Below are positions 7,538 through 15,400 of a DNA stretch of 18,221 nucleotides, piece after piece. The stretch's first letter is position 1, and every line of letters begins with the position of its first letter. Below the pieces are notes generated by a model. It saw only the letters and a list, made by a program, of their open reading frames with translations. It did no database searches and was not told the origin of the DNA. The translations under genes were made by a program, and so were the position numbers. The stretch is from JAWKWA01 sp041397765 (GTDB taxonomy: Bacteria > Pseudomonadota > Alphaproteobacteria > Rhizobiales > Hyphomicrobiaceae). The stretch spans positions 1 to 18,221 of the forward strand of contig JAWKWA010000035.1 in the NCBI GenBank assembly GCA_041397765.1, written 5' to 3'.

Positions 7538-8940
7538 ACTACGGGCAGCCCGCCTGAGCGATCCGTCGTCAGGATATCGGCGAGGACGCCAAGCGCCCGC
7601 GCGAAGCGGCTCTCGTCCGGCTCGGCGTTCACGCAGACCCGCACGCCGCCCGGATCGTATTCGGGCGACACCGAAAAGACGTCGCCGGGCGTGACCGCCA
7701 CGCTGCGGCTGAGCGCCATGCCGACAAAGTCGGCGGTGCGCATGCCCGGCGGTAGGGGCAGCCAACGGTGGAGCGATGTCGGTGCCGGCCGGGCGCTGCC
7801 GAGGATGCGGTCGGCAAGGCGCTGGCGGCGCGCGGCCGCGTCGGCCTGGAAGTTGGCCCGCTCTTCGGCCTCGCCGCTCCGGATCATCCGGGCGCTCAGC
7901 TCGGAGAGGAGCGGGGACGGCATGACGGTGGTGGCACGCAGCGTCGCCCGGAGCTTCCGCCGAAGCGCGGCGCGGGCGGCGAGATAGCCGATCCGCATCG
8001 CCGGTGCCACCGGCTTCGACATGCTGGTCAGATAGAGGGAGATGTCCGGGGCGATGTTCCAGTACGCCACGGCACGTGGCTGGACGAGGAAGCCGTAAGC
8101 GTCGTCCTCGACGATGAGCACGTTGTGGGCGCTGGCGATCCGGGCAATCTCGCGGCGATGCTCGGTGCTGGACGTGCGAGCGGTCGGATTGTGCAGCGTC
8201 GGCATCGTGTAGAGCATGCGCGGAGAGAATTTGCGACAGGCCGCCTCGAACGCCTCGGGGTCGAGCCCCTCTTGGTCGAGCCGAACCGGCTCGAGGCGGA
8301 TACCGACGGTCTGGGCGATGGCAAGGGCTCCGGGCCAGGTGAGCTGCTCGGTGAGCACGACGTCGCCCCGGCGCGCGAAGGTGAGGAGGATGGAGAGAAG
8401 AGCGGTCTGCCCACCCGCCACGACCATCGTATCTTCGGCCTCGACCTCCACGCCGAGAAAGGCGAGCCAATCGACGCCGGCGGCTCGATGATCGGCGCTG
8501 CCATGCGGCGGGTGATAGAGCGACAGTTCGTCGAGATCGGCCTCCGCGACCATCTCGGACAGACTTCGGCCGAACGCCGCTCCCGCCCCCTGGCGCAGCG
8601 GATGGTTGAGGCTGAGATCGACCACATCGGCATCCGGGACGAATGACACATACATCCGTTCCAGGGGCCGCGGCTCCTCCCGTCCGCCGCTATCGCTCGT
8701 CGCGCTCACAAACGTGCCGCGCCCGACCGTGCTCTCGATGAGGCCTCGGGCCGAGACCTCAGCATAGGCCCGCGTGACGGTGCTGACCGCAATGCCCAGA
8801 CGGCGGGAGAAATCGCGATGCGTCGGCAGCCGCGCGCCGGCCTTCAGCCGGCCGGCTCGGATGGCCTGCTCGATCGCGTCTGCGAGCAGGAGATAGGTGT
8901 CGCCCCGCCCGGGGCCGATCTCCGGCACCCAATTGTGCAT
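7534..8940 (-). CDS. MocR-family regulator: GntR winged helix fused to a fold-type I aminotransferase domain
   Basis: PLP-dependent transcription factor of the MocR/PdxR/GabR type, 468 residues from ATG 8940-8938. The N-terminal winged helix (~1-75) reads AIEQAIRAGRLKAGARLPTH, then SRRLGIAVSTVTRAYAEV and GRGTFVS. The remainder is a class I/II aminotransferase fold with MPTLHNPTAR, VEDDAYGFL and the PLP lysine Lys309 in SMSKPVAPAMRIGYL. Upstream in-frame ATGs (to 9042) would give a cysteine-rich, family-unlike extension, so I prefer 8940, although no clear Shine-Dalgarno precedes it. It is divergent from the D-amino acid-type transport operon across 205 nt. MocR proteins usually control an adjacent gene set concerned with amino acids or PLP chemistry, so that operon is its likely target. 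The gene is intact. Confidence 0.9.
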   Translation of the reverse strand: MHNWVPEIGPGRGDTYLLLADAIEQAIRAGRLKAGARLPTHRDFSRRLGIAVSTVTRAYAEVSARGLIESTVGRGTFVSATSDSGGREEPRPLERMYVSFVPDADVVDLSLNHPLRQGAGAAFGRSLSEMVAEADLDELSLYHPPHGSADHRAAGVDWLAFLGVEVEAEDTMVVAGGQTALLSILLTFARRGDVVLTEQLTWPGALAIAQTVGIRLEPVRLDQEGLDPEAFEAACRKFSPRMLYTMPTLHNPTARTSSTEHRREIARIASAHNVLIVEDDAYGFLVQPRAVAYWNIAPDISLYLTSMSKPVAPAMRIGYLAARAALRRKLRATLRATTVMPSPLLSELSARMIRSGEAEERANFQADAAARRQRLADRILGSARPAPTSLHRWLPLPPGMRTADFVGMALSRSVAVTPGDVFSVSPEYDPGGVRVCVNAEPDESRFARALGVLADILTTDRSGGLPVV

Positions 8941-8976
8941 CACGAGGCGACCGCAGATGAAGGTTTGAAGGAAGGC

Positions 8977-8999
8977 ATTGTACTGATAATCAAGACAAT
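8977..8999. promoter_or_regulatory. Short inverted repeat in the MocR/binding-protein divergent gap
   Basis: ATTGT (8977-8981) and ACAAT (8995-8999) form a perfect 5-nt inverted repeat separated by 13 nt, in the AT-rich part of the 205-nt gap between the MocR gene and the transporter operon. It could be a MocR operator. Five-base arms can occur by chance. Confidence 0.25.
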
Positions 9000-9029
9000 A
9001 AGATCGACAGCAGCTCATAAGCAATGAAT

Positions 9030-9053
9030 CTGCTTTCTTCAAGCGAAAAGCAG
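9030..9053. promoter_or_regulatory. Inverted repeat, candidate operator or hairpin upstream of the transporter operon
   Basis: CTGCTTT (9030-9036) pairs perfectly with AAAGCAG (9047-9053) around a 10-nt loop. It lies just upstream of a TTGACT hexamer at about 9065-9070, a possible -35 element with only poor -10 matches behind it. It may be an operator for the divergent MocR protein. Role is unproven. Confidence 0.3.
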
Positions 9054-9145
9054 CGTGGTGGTCGTTGACTCAATGGGAGGTCCATGGTGCGATATGGCGT
9101 CTTGTGCTGAAGGTCAGTACAAAAGAAATCCAGCGGAGGGCGATC

Positions 9146-10585
9146 ATGCGTGCTGCACTGACACTGACCGCTGCGATCGGCGGGGCCTTTCTCGCTCACA
9201 TGGCGATCGACACGGCTCGCGCCGACGAGAACGCGGCCGAGAAGGCCGTGGAGGCGGCCAAGCAATATTCCGGCATCACCCTGAATTCGGCCGAGGAAGC
9301 CGGACTGATGGCGATGCTCGGCATCAACATCACCGGACCGGAATGGGAGAAGCTCACCGGCATCTCGCTGAACGTGACCGAGATCCCGTTCGAGGAGCTG
9401 TTCCCGAAGCAGATGCTCGAGCACAAGGCCGGCAGTGGCGCGTATGACGTGCTGACCATCGGGCCGTCCTGGGTGGCGGACATGGTGCGGAACGGCGCGC
9501 TCGAAGCCGCTCGACCCGTATATCGAGAAATATGGCGTGGCGAGCGAGTTCGACGATATCGCCCCGCCTTCAAGGACTGGATGACTTACGACGGCAAGAC
9601 CTATGCGCTGGTCGTCGACGGCGATGTCCACCTGCTCTACTACCGCAAGGACATCTTCGAAGACCCCGAGAACATGTCGGCGTTCAAGGCCAAGTACGGC
9701 TACGACCTTGCCCCCCCGGCGACGTGGCAGCAGTTCGGCGATATCTGCCGCTTCATCACCGACAAGTATGCGCCGGAGCTTTATGGCGCGGGCCTGATCA
9801 ACACCGGCTACATGCACTTCTTCTTCGCCGAGCGTTTCCGTACCTACGGCGGGAAGTTCTTCGATCCCGAGACGATGAAGGCGACGGTCAACAGCCAGGC
9901 GGGCATCGACGCGCTGACCGACATGGTCAGCCAGCTCGATTGCCAACCACCCGGCGTCCAGACCTGGGGCTTTGGCGAGAGCCTCAGCGCGCTCAATGCT
10001 GGCGAGATCGCCATGACGATCACCTGGCCGCCCGTCGCCCGCTGGGCGCAGGGCATCAACGCCGACGAACAGGCGTTGTCCTGGGTGCCGGAGAGCGTGG
10101 TGGTGGACAAGATCGGCTACGCCCTGCCGCCTGGCGGACACCCGGAGCTGGCATCGGGCATCATGCTGGCGGTCTCGCCCGACAGCAAGAACAAGGACGC
10201 GGCCTACCTCTACATCCAGTGGCTTCACTCGCAGCAGGAGAGCCTCAAGAACGTCATGCGCCCGCTCGGGCTGCGCGATGCGTTCCGGATCTCGCACTAC
10301 GAGAGCCCCGAGTACCAGGCCCTGTGGCCGACGGCGCCGGACTACCTTGCGACGCTCCGGATGGCGGGCGAACAGGGGTACTCCGACCTCGCCATCCTCG
10401 AGACCTACAAGTACTGGGATCTGATGGGCCGGGCGGTGGTCGCCGCCATTGGCGGCAAGGATCCCAAGCAGGCGCTCGACGATCTCGCCGTCGAGTGGGA
10501 CGGGCTCACCGAGCAGATCGGCGTGGACCGTCAGAAGGAGGCCTATCTCGCGTGGGCCGCCAAGCCGAGCGCCTATCGCGAATAG
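9146..10585 (+). CDS. Periplasmic ABC-transporter solute-binding protein (SBP_bac_1/CUT1-like) with a locally scrambled segment
   Basis: Periplasmic receptor that delivers substrate to the two permeases encoded next; 479 residues. The start at ATG 9146 has GGAGGG 5 nt upstream and yields a Sec signal peptide MRAALTLTAAIGGAFLAHMA with an ARA|D cleavage site after Ala26 and no lipobox. The mature protein has typical extracellular solute-binding segments: YDVLTIGPSWVADMVRNGAL, TYDGKTYALVVDGDV, LLYYRKDIFEDP, GEIAMTITWPPVARWA. The reading between about 9504 and 9567 is wrong-frame: restoring it gives EPLDPYIEKYGVASEFDDIA. An extra base near 9503-9507 is cancelled by a missing G near 9562-9568, so the ORF stays open but about 20 residues are nonsense. 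It is followed by a strong hairpin. The CUT1 resemblance suggests a sugar, but the downstream enzymes point to an amino acid-like ligand. Confidence 0.88.
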   Translation: MRAALTLTAAIGGAFLAHMAIDTARADENAAEKAVEAAKQYSGITLNSAEEAGLMAMLGINITGPEWEKLTGISLNVTEIPFEELFPKQMLEHKAGSGAYDVLTIGPSWVADMVRNGALEAARPVYREIWRGERVRRYRPAFKDWMTYDGKTYALVVDGDVHLLYYRKDIFEDPENMSAFKAKYGYDLAPPATWQQFGDICRFITDKYAPELYGAGLINTGYMHFFFAERFRTYGGKFFDPETMKATVNSQAGIDALTDMVSQLDCQPPGVQTWGFGESLSALNAGEIAMTITWPPVARWAQGINADEQALSWVPESVVVDKIGYALPPGGHPELASGIMLAVSPDSKNKDAAYLYIQWLHSQQESLKNVMRPLGLRDAFRISHYESPEYQALWPTAPDYLATLRMAGEQGYSDLAILETYKYWDLMGRAVVAAIGGKDPKQALDDLAVEWDGLTEQIGVDRQKEAYLAWAAKPSAYRE

Positions 10586-10604
10586 GACGCCCGCCTCCAC
10601 ATTC

Positions 10605-10634
10605 GCTGCGGCGGGGATAAACTCCCGCCGCAGC
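10605..10634 (+). terminator. Strong intercistronic hairpin after the binding-protein gene
   Basis: GCTGCGGCGGG (10605-10615) and CCCGCCGCAGC (10624-10634) form a perfect 11-bp stem with an 8-nt loop, starting 19 nt after the binding-protein stop. No T-run follows (TCTTCGAAAA), so it is more likely a partial terminator or an mRNA 3'-end stabiliser than a full terminator. Such hairpins after the receptor gene usually give more binding protein than permease. Confidence 0.7.
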
Positions 10635-10662
10635 TCTTCGAAAATTCCGTTGGGGGATTGGC

Positions 10663-11566
10663 GTGGCGAGCGCGGCGACAGCGGAGACGGCGTCTGTCCA
10701 GGTGGGCGACACCCGTCTGTTCAAGTACGGGCTGATCGCGCCCGCGGTCTTTCTGATGATCCTGGTGGCGGTGCTGCCCCTGGCCTACCTGATCGTCGTC
10801 AGTTTCCAGAGGATCAGCCTCAGCGACGAGATCACGAGCTTCGAGGGCCTCGTCAACTACGCGCGCATCTTCTCCGATGCCCGGCTCTGGAACGCGGTTC
10901 TCCATACCTCTTCATCACCGCCGTCGCGCTGCCGATCGAACTCGTGCTCGGCTTGCTGCTTGCCTACCATTTCCTCGAGGAGCGTCGATTCAAGCGCCTG
11001 TTCGTGGCGCTCCTGATCATCCCTCGGTAATCTCGCCGATGGTCGCAGGCTCGATGTGGCGGCTGATGTTCGACGACCGCTACGGCCCCATCAACCGGAT
11101 CATCTCGTGGGTGGCCGGCGAGCACGTCTCGATCCTGTGGACCATCGATATCGCCTGGGCCTACCCGGCCATCATCATCACGGACGTCTGGCAGTGGACG
11201 CCCTTCATGTTCATCATCCTCCTGGCGGCGCTCTCCAACGTCGATCGTGAGCAGCTTGATGCGGCGGCGATCGACGGCTCGTCCGGGTTCCGGACCTTCC
11301 GCGAGGTGACGCTGCCGGCGATCCGTCCGGTGATGATGATCGCGCTGCTGATCCGCGGGCTCGACCTGATCCGGCTGTTCGACTCGGTCTGGCAATTGAC
11401 CCGCGGCGGCCCCGGCAGCGCCACCGAGACGATTTCGATTTACGCCTATATCCGCGGCTTTCAGGAGTTCGACACCAGCTACATCGCCGCGGTGATCGTG
11501 GTCCTCGCCATCCTCTTCTACGCCGGGCTGGTCTTTTCCCTCAAGCGCATGGCGATCGACCGATGA
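10663..11566 (+). CDS. ABC transporter permease, MalF-type (two frameshifts)
   Basis: First inner-membrane channel subunit of the importer. The likely start is GTG 10663 with GGGGGA at 10652-10657; the N-terminus reads ASAATAETASVQVGDTRLFKYG and then TM1 LIAPAVFLMILVAVLPLAYL. Frame changes occur near 10905-10909 (one base missing; continue as LFITAVALPIELVLGLLLAY) and near 11024-11028 (one base missing; LLIIP continues as SVISPMVAGSMWRLMF). With both restored the product is 301 residues, normal for the family. The EAA loop that contacts the ATPase is EQLDAAAIDGSSGFRTFREV with LPAIRPVM after it. Its stop overlaps the next start by ATGA (11563-11566), indicating translational coupling. The indels look like sequence errors because the flanking reading frame is fully conserved. 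Confidence 0.85.
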
Positions 11567-12396
11567 GCGCGGTGAGGGGAGGGGGGCCGCTTCGCCGGGC
11601 CGGCTGGTACGTGGCCTCGATGGCGATCATCGTGGTCTTCCTGTTCCCGGTCTACTGGATCTTCTCGGTCTCGCTGAAGACGCCGCGCGAAATCTTCAAG
11701 TTCCCGCCGGCCTGGTATCCGGCGACGCCGCAGTTCAACAACTTCTTCGTCCTCTTTCGCGACGGCGATGTCTGGTCGATCTGGAATAGCTTCGTCCTTG
11801 CGTCGTCCAGCACCGTCATCGCCATGGCGCTCGGGATCATGTGCGCCTACTCGATCGTCCGATTCCGGACGGGCGGCGAGAACCTCGCGATCTGGGTCAT
11901 CTCCCAGCGCCTCCTGCCGCCGATCGCGATCGTGTTTCCGATCTTCCTGATCTATTCGGACCTCGGGCTGACCGACACTTACCCCGGCCTGATCCTGCTC
12001 TACACCGTGTTCGCGCTGCCCTACGTGATCTGGCTGATGCGCGGCTACATCCAGGAAGTGCCGCTGGCGCTCGAGGAATCGGCCCTCGTCGATGGCGCCT
12101 CGCGCTGGCAGGTGCTCTGGCTGGTGGTCGTGCCGGTGACCCGGAACGGCATCTTCGCCACGGCGGTCTTCGCCTTCATCTTCTCTTGGAACGAGTTCCT
12201 CTTCGCCCTGGTGCTGACCCGCACCGAGGTCATCACCTTTCCGGTCCAGGTGAGCCAGTATTTCGGCGCGCAATCGACCTTCTGGGCCAAGATCTCGGCT
12301 ATGTCCGTGCTCGGCACCCTGCCGATCTTCTTCGCCGTCGCCGCGTTCCAGCGCTATCTGGTGCGCGGCATCACTCTGGGAGCTGTAAAGGGATGA
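11563..12396 (+). CDS. ABC transporter permease, MalG-type
   Basis: Second channel subunit of the importer, 277 residues, intact, with about six membrane segments. The first is VASMAIIVVFLFPVYWIFSV. KTPREIFKFPP is the periplasmic motif common in MalG-type permeases. The EAA loop is EESALVDGASRWQVLWLVVV followed by PVTRNG, and the C-terminus ends GITLGAVKG, a frequent CUT1 ending. It overlaps the preceding permease gene by 4 nt and the following aldolase-family gene by 4 nt (ATGA at 12393-12396). No ATP-binding subunit gene follows, so the ATPase must come from elsewhere, possibly a shared MsmK/UgpC-type protein. Confidence 0.93.
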   Translation: MSAVRGGGPLRRAGWYVASMAIIVVFLFPVYWIFSVSLKTPREIFKFPPAWYPATPQFNNFFVLFRDGDVWSIWNSFVLASSSTVIAMALGIMCAYSIVRFRTGGENLAIWVISQRLLPPIAIVFPIFLIYSDLGLTDTYPGLILLYTVFALPYVIWLMRGYIQEVPLALEESALVDGASRWQVLWLVVVPVTRNGIFATAVFAFIFSWNEFLFALVLTRTEVITFPVQVSQYFGAQSTFWAKISAMSVLGTLPIFFAVAAFQRYLVRGITLGAVKG

Positions 12397-13531
12397 CGTC
12401 CTCGCTGGGGCCCAACCGCCACCTGATCGGCCGCGACGCCGACACGCTGGCGCGCGAACTCGCGACGCCTGCGTTGATGGTCGATCTCGACCTGTTCGAG
12501 GCCAACGTCGCCACGATGGCGAGCCTGGCGAAAGAAGCGGGGCGAAAGGTCCGGCCCCACGCCAAGGCACACAAGTCGGCCATCGTCGGCAAACGACAAC
12601 TCGACGCCGGCGCCGTCGGGCTCTGCTGTGCCACCGTGCGGGAGGCGGAGGTTCTCGCCGATGCCGGACTGCCGGGCCTCCTCGTCACCACGCCGGTGGT
12701 GACACCGTCAATGGCCGCGCGGCTGGTGCATGCCGGCGAGAAGGCGGAGGGCCTGATAGTGCTCGCCGACACGATGGCCGGAGTCGATCTTTTTGCGACG
12801 CTCGCCCGGCCCGGACGGCCAATCGGGGTGCTGGTCGGCGTCGACATGGGGATGAGCCGCGATGGTGTGGCGACCCCGGCGGAGGCGGTCGCGCTTGCCA
12901 CGCGCATCGCCGCATATCCGCAGCTCCGCTATGATGGGGTGCAGGCCTATTACGGCCATCTCCAGCACGTGAAGACCGTGCCCGACCGGCATGCCAAGAT
13001 CGCCGAGCAGTGGGAGCGCCTCGACAAGGTGCTCGCGGCGCTGAAGGCGGCGGGATATGCGCCGGGTATCATCTCGGGCGGCGGTACCGGGACGCACCAG
13101 CTCGACATGGCGCACGGACCCTTCACCGAGATCCAGCCGGGCTCCTACATCTTCCTCGACAAGCAGTACGGCGAGGTCGAAATCGTGCCGGGTGGCTCGC
13201 CGTTCCAGACCTCGCTCACCGTCGCGGCGCGGGTGGTCTCCGACGTCCATGCCGACCGCGTGATCATCGATGCCGGGTCGAAGGCGGTGTCCACGGACTA
13301 CGGGCCGGCCCTAGTGGCGAAGGGCGCCCGGAAGGCTCCACGTATCAGTTCATGGGCGACGAACATGGCGCGATCCGCGTCCCCGAGGGCACAGCGCGAC
13401 CATCGCTCGGCAGCATCGTCGAACTCATCGCCCCGCATTGCGACCCCACCGCCAATCTCCATGACCAGTTCCATGTCATGCAGGGCGGGCGCCTTGTCGA
13501 TATCTGGCCCATCGAGGCCCGCGGCCACTGA
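12393..13531 (+). CDS. D-threonine aldolase / D-serine dehydratase family PLP enzyme (one frameshift)
   Basis: Fold-type III (alanine-racemase-like barrel) PLP enzyme. D-threonine aldolases split D-3-hydroxyamino acids to glycine plus an aldehyde; the related DSD1 enzymes deaminate D-serine. The PLP lysine is Lys58 in VRPHAKAHKS, equivalent to Lys59 of the Alcaligenes xylosoxidans aldolase. GVDMGMSRDGV, YYGHLQHV and ISGGGTGTH are typical barrel motifs. The C-terminal metal pair is His349-x-Asp351 (PHCDPTANLHD). H-x-D is the Mn-dependent aldolase pattern; eukaryotic D-serine dehydratase has H-x-C, so I favour an aldolase. The frame breaks near 13326-13330, where one C is missing from a C run; restored, ...KGAPEG continues as STYQFMGDEHG and the product is 379 residues. 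The gene overlaps the upstream permease by 4 nt and is 9 nt before dadA. Confidence 0.87.
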
Positions 13532-13540
13532 GGATCAGCC

Positions 13541-14806
13541 ATGAAGACCATCGTTCTGGGAAGCGGGATCATCGGAACCACGACGGCCTACTTTCTCGCC
13601 AAGGCCGGACACGAGGTGCATGTCATCGAGCGGCAGCCCGAAGCCGCGATGGAGACGAGCTTCGGCAACGGCGGAGTGCTGCATACGAGCGAGGTCGAGC
13701 CATGGTCGCGTCCGGGCATGCCGCGGGCGGTGTTGTCCTGGATCGGCAAGGAGGATGCGCCGATGCTGCTCCGGCTCGGCGCACTGCCGTCGATGTGGCA
13801 GTGGGGCCTCGACTTCATCCGCAACTGCAGCCTCGAGCGGTACCGCAAGGCCGCGGCCGTCAATCTGCGTCTCGCCAACCACACCCTGTCGCTGATGCCT
13901 GCGGTCCGCGCCGAGACCCAGTTTCCGTACGACCTGATGCAGAACGGCACGTTGAAGGTCTACACCCGGCGGGAGGCGTTCGACACCAACGTCGCCGAGT
14001 CCGAGCGCCAGCGAAGCGAAGGGCTGGTGTTCGAGGCGGTCGACGCGGGGCGCTGCGTCGAGATCGAGCCGGCGCTCGCGCCGATCCGGGACACGCTCGC
14101 CGGTGGCATCTATGCCCCGCCAGACGAGCATGGCGACTGTCACAAGTTTGCGGTCGGGCTTCGCAAGCATTGCTCCGAGAAGCTTGGCGTCACCTTCCAC
14201 TTCAACACCGAGATCCGCAGAATCGTGCGTTCCGGCGACAGGATCACCGGCGTTGAGACGAGCAAGGGGAGCATGAGCGGCGACGCCTATGTCGCGGCCC
14301 TGGCGAGCTATGCACCGGCGCTGCTGCGACCGCTCGGCGTGCGCGTGAGCATCTATCCGGCCAAGGGCGTCACGGTGACGGTGCCCGACACGGCGTGGCC
14401 GGACGGGCCGAAAGTGCCGATCATCGACGACACCCGCCTGTTCGGCCTGATCCGCCTTGGCGAGCGCTACCGGTGCTCGGGATCGGTCGAGTTCAACGGC
14501 TGGGACACGACCCCGAGCGAGTCGAGGGCCCAGGCCATCGTTAACAACGTGATCAGCGTCTTCCCGGAATTTGCCAAGTGCTACGACCGGTCGACGGCGA
14601 AGGTCTGGGCGGGGCTCCGGCCGATGCCATCGTCCGGCAATCCCTATCTCGGAGCGACTCCGGTGAAGAACCTCTACCTCAATTGTGGCCACGGTCATCT
14701 CGGCTGGACGCTCGCCTGCGGCTCGTCGCAGCTCGTCGCCGACGTCGTGTCCGGCAAGCAGCCGGCGATCGACATGACCGGCCTCACCCTGGCCACGCAC
14801 CAATGA
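13541..14806 (+). CDS. dadA: D-amino acid dehydrogenase (DadA-type FAD oxidoreductase)
   Basis: FAD-dependent enzyme, typically membrane-associated, that oxidises D-amino acids to 2-oxoacids plus ammonia and passes electrons to the quinone pool. It has 421 residues, near the usual length, and is intact. The N-terminal dinucleotide-binding motif is VLGSGIIGTTTAYFLAKAGH with Glu at the end of beta-2 (VIERQ). SFGNGGVLHTSEVEPWSRPG is the DadA-family flavin region. The C-terminus has WAGLRPMPSSGNPYLGAT and NCGHGHLGWTLACGSS, both hallmark stretches. The ribosome site TGAGGA overlaps the stop of the aldolase-family gene, and the stop overlaps the next start by ATGA (14803-14806). Together with the aldolase it supports a pathway for D-amino acids. 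A related amino-acid oxidase with another substrate remains possible, so the symbol is a family call. Confidence 0.9.
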   Translation: MKTIVLGSGIIGTTTAYFLAKAGHEVHVIERQPEAAMETSFGNGGVLHTSEVEPWSRPGMPRAVLSWIGKEDAPMLLRLGALPSMWQWGLDFIRNCSLERYRKAAAVNLRLANHTLSLMPAVRAETQFPYDLMQNGTLKVYTRREAFDTNVAESERQRSEGLVFEAVDAGRCVEIEPALAPIRDTLAGGIYAPPDEHGDCHKFAVGLRKHCSEKLGVTFHFNTEIRRIVRSGDRITGVETSKGSMSGDAYVAALASYAPALLRPLGVRVSIYPAKGVTVTVPDTAWPDGPKVPIIDDTRLFGLIRLGERYRCSGSVEFNGWDTTPSESRAQAIVNNVISVFPEFAKCYDRSTAKVWAGLRPMPSSGNPYLGATPVKNLYLNCGHGHLGWTLACGSSQLVADVVSGKQPAIDMTGLTLATHQ

Positions 14807-15387
14807 GCCGCCGGTCAATTCCGGCGATTGTCGCCGTCGCGTTTGCCGCGACGGTGTCCGCGGCGGCGGCGAGCGTCAGCGCCGCGGCGGCGGCGGAAGC
14901 AGCGCCGATCATCACAGTCGCAGAGACGCTTCGTCACGCCGATCCCGAACTGGAGGCCCTCCTTCCGACCAGTCTCGGCGGCGTCGCGCTCACCATCGAG
15001 AGCCAGGCAGGCCCTGACCTGTCGACCGGAAACGGGCCATTCGACACGTTTCTCTCTGGCCTCGGCCGGACCCGGGCGGACTTCACGCTTGCGAGCGCCT
15101 ACGCCATGGGGGGCGGGCTCAAGGCCGAGGTCGGCGCGTGGCGGGTGAACGGCGCGGAGACGGCGGCGCTCCTGCCAGGGTTCAAGGCAGTGATGCAGGC
15201 GTCGAGCACGACGCCGCTGACCTTCGCCGAGGAGACCATCGCCGGCCGGCCCGTGACGCGGATCGGCGATCCCGGCCAGCTCACCCGCGGGCCGCTTTAC
15301 GTCATTGTGCGCGGCGACATGCTGTTGTTCGTGCAGACGCCCGATCCGGCGCTGGCCGAGGAGGCGTTGGCGAAGCTGCCGGAGTAG
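14803..15387 (+). CDS. Small secreted protein of unknown function, last gene of the D-amino acid operon
   Basis: 194 residues, translationally coupled to dadA by an ATGA overlap. The N-terminus MSRRSIPAIVAVAFAATVSA is an Arg-rich, hydrophobic Sec-type signal; the following Ala-rich stretch (SAAAAAEA-AP) gives likely cleavage near residues 32-34. The mature ~160 residues contain ALLPTSLGGVALTIESQAGP, a Gly/Ala-rich middle (ASAYAMGGGLKAEVGAWRVN), and ITRIGDP-like beta segments, with no cysteines and no catalytic motif I can name. A periplasmic location fits the neighbouring importer. I do not recognise the family; it could be an accessory factor for uptake or an unrelated periplasmic protein captured in the operon. 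No indel is evident, but without homologues that cannot be judged. Confidence 0.75.
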   Translation: MSRRSIPAIVAVAFAATVSAAAASVSAAAAAEAAPIITVAETLRHADPELEALLPTSLGGVALTIESQAGPDLSTGNGPFDTFLSGLGRTRADFTLASAYAMGGGLKAEVGAWRVNGAETAALLPGFKAVMQASSTTPLTFAEETIAGRPVTRIGDPGQLTRGPLYVIVRGDMLLFVQTPDPALAEEALAKLPE

Positions 15388-15400
15388 CTACGGGACGCGC

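Noticed and set aside
8941..9042. Upstream MocR starts (ATG 9042 and others)
   Set aside because: They add a cysteine-rich stretch unlike any MocR N-terminus; the family alignment begins near MHNWVPEIG at 8940.
9065..9145. ATG at 9065 as the binding-protein start
   Set aside because: It would place 27 polar residues before a clear Sec signal; ATG 9146 has an excellent GGAGGG site and a proper signal peptide.
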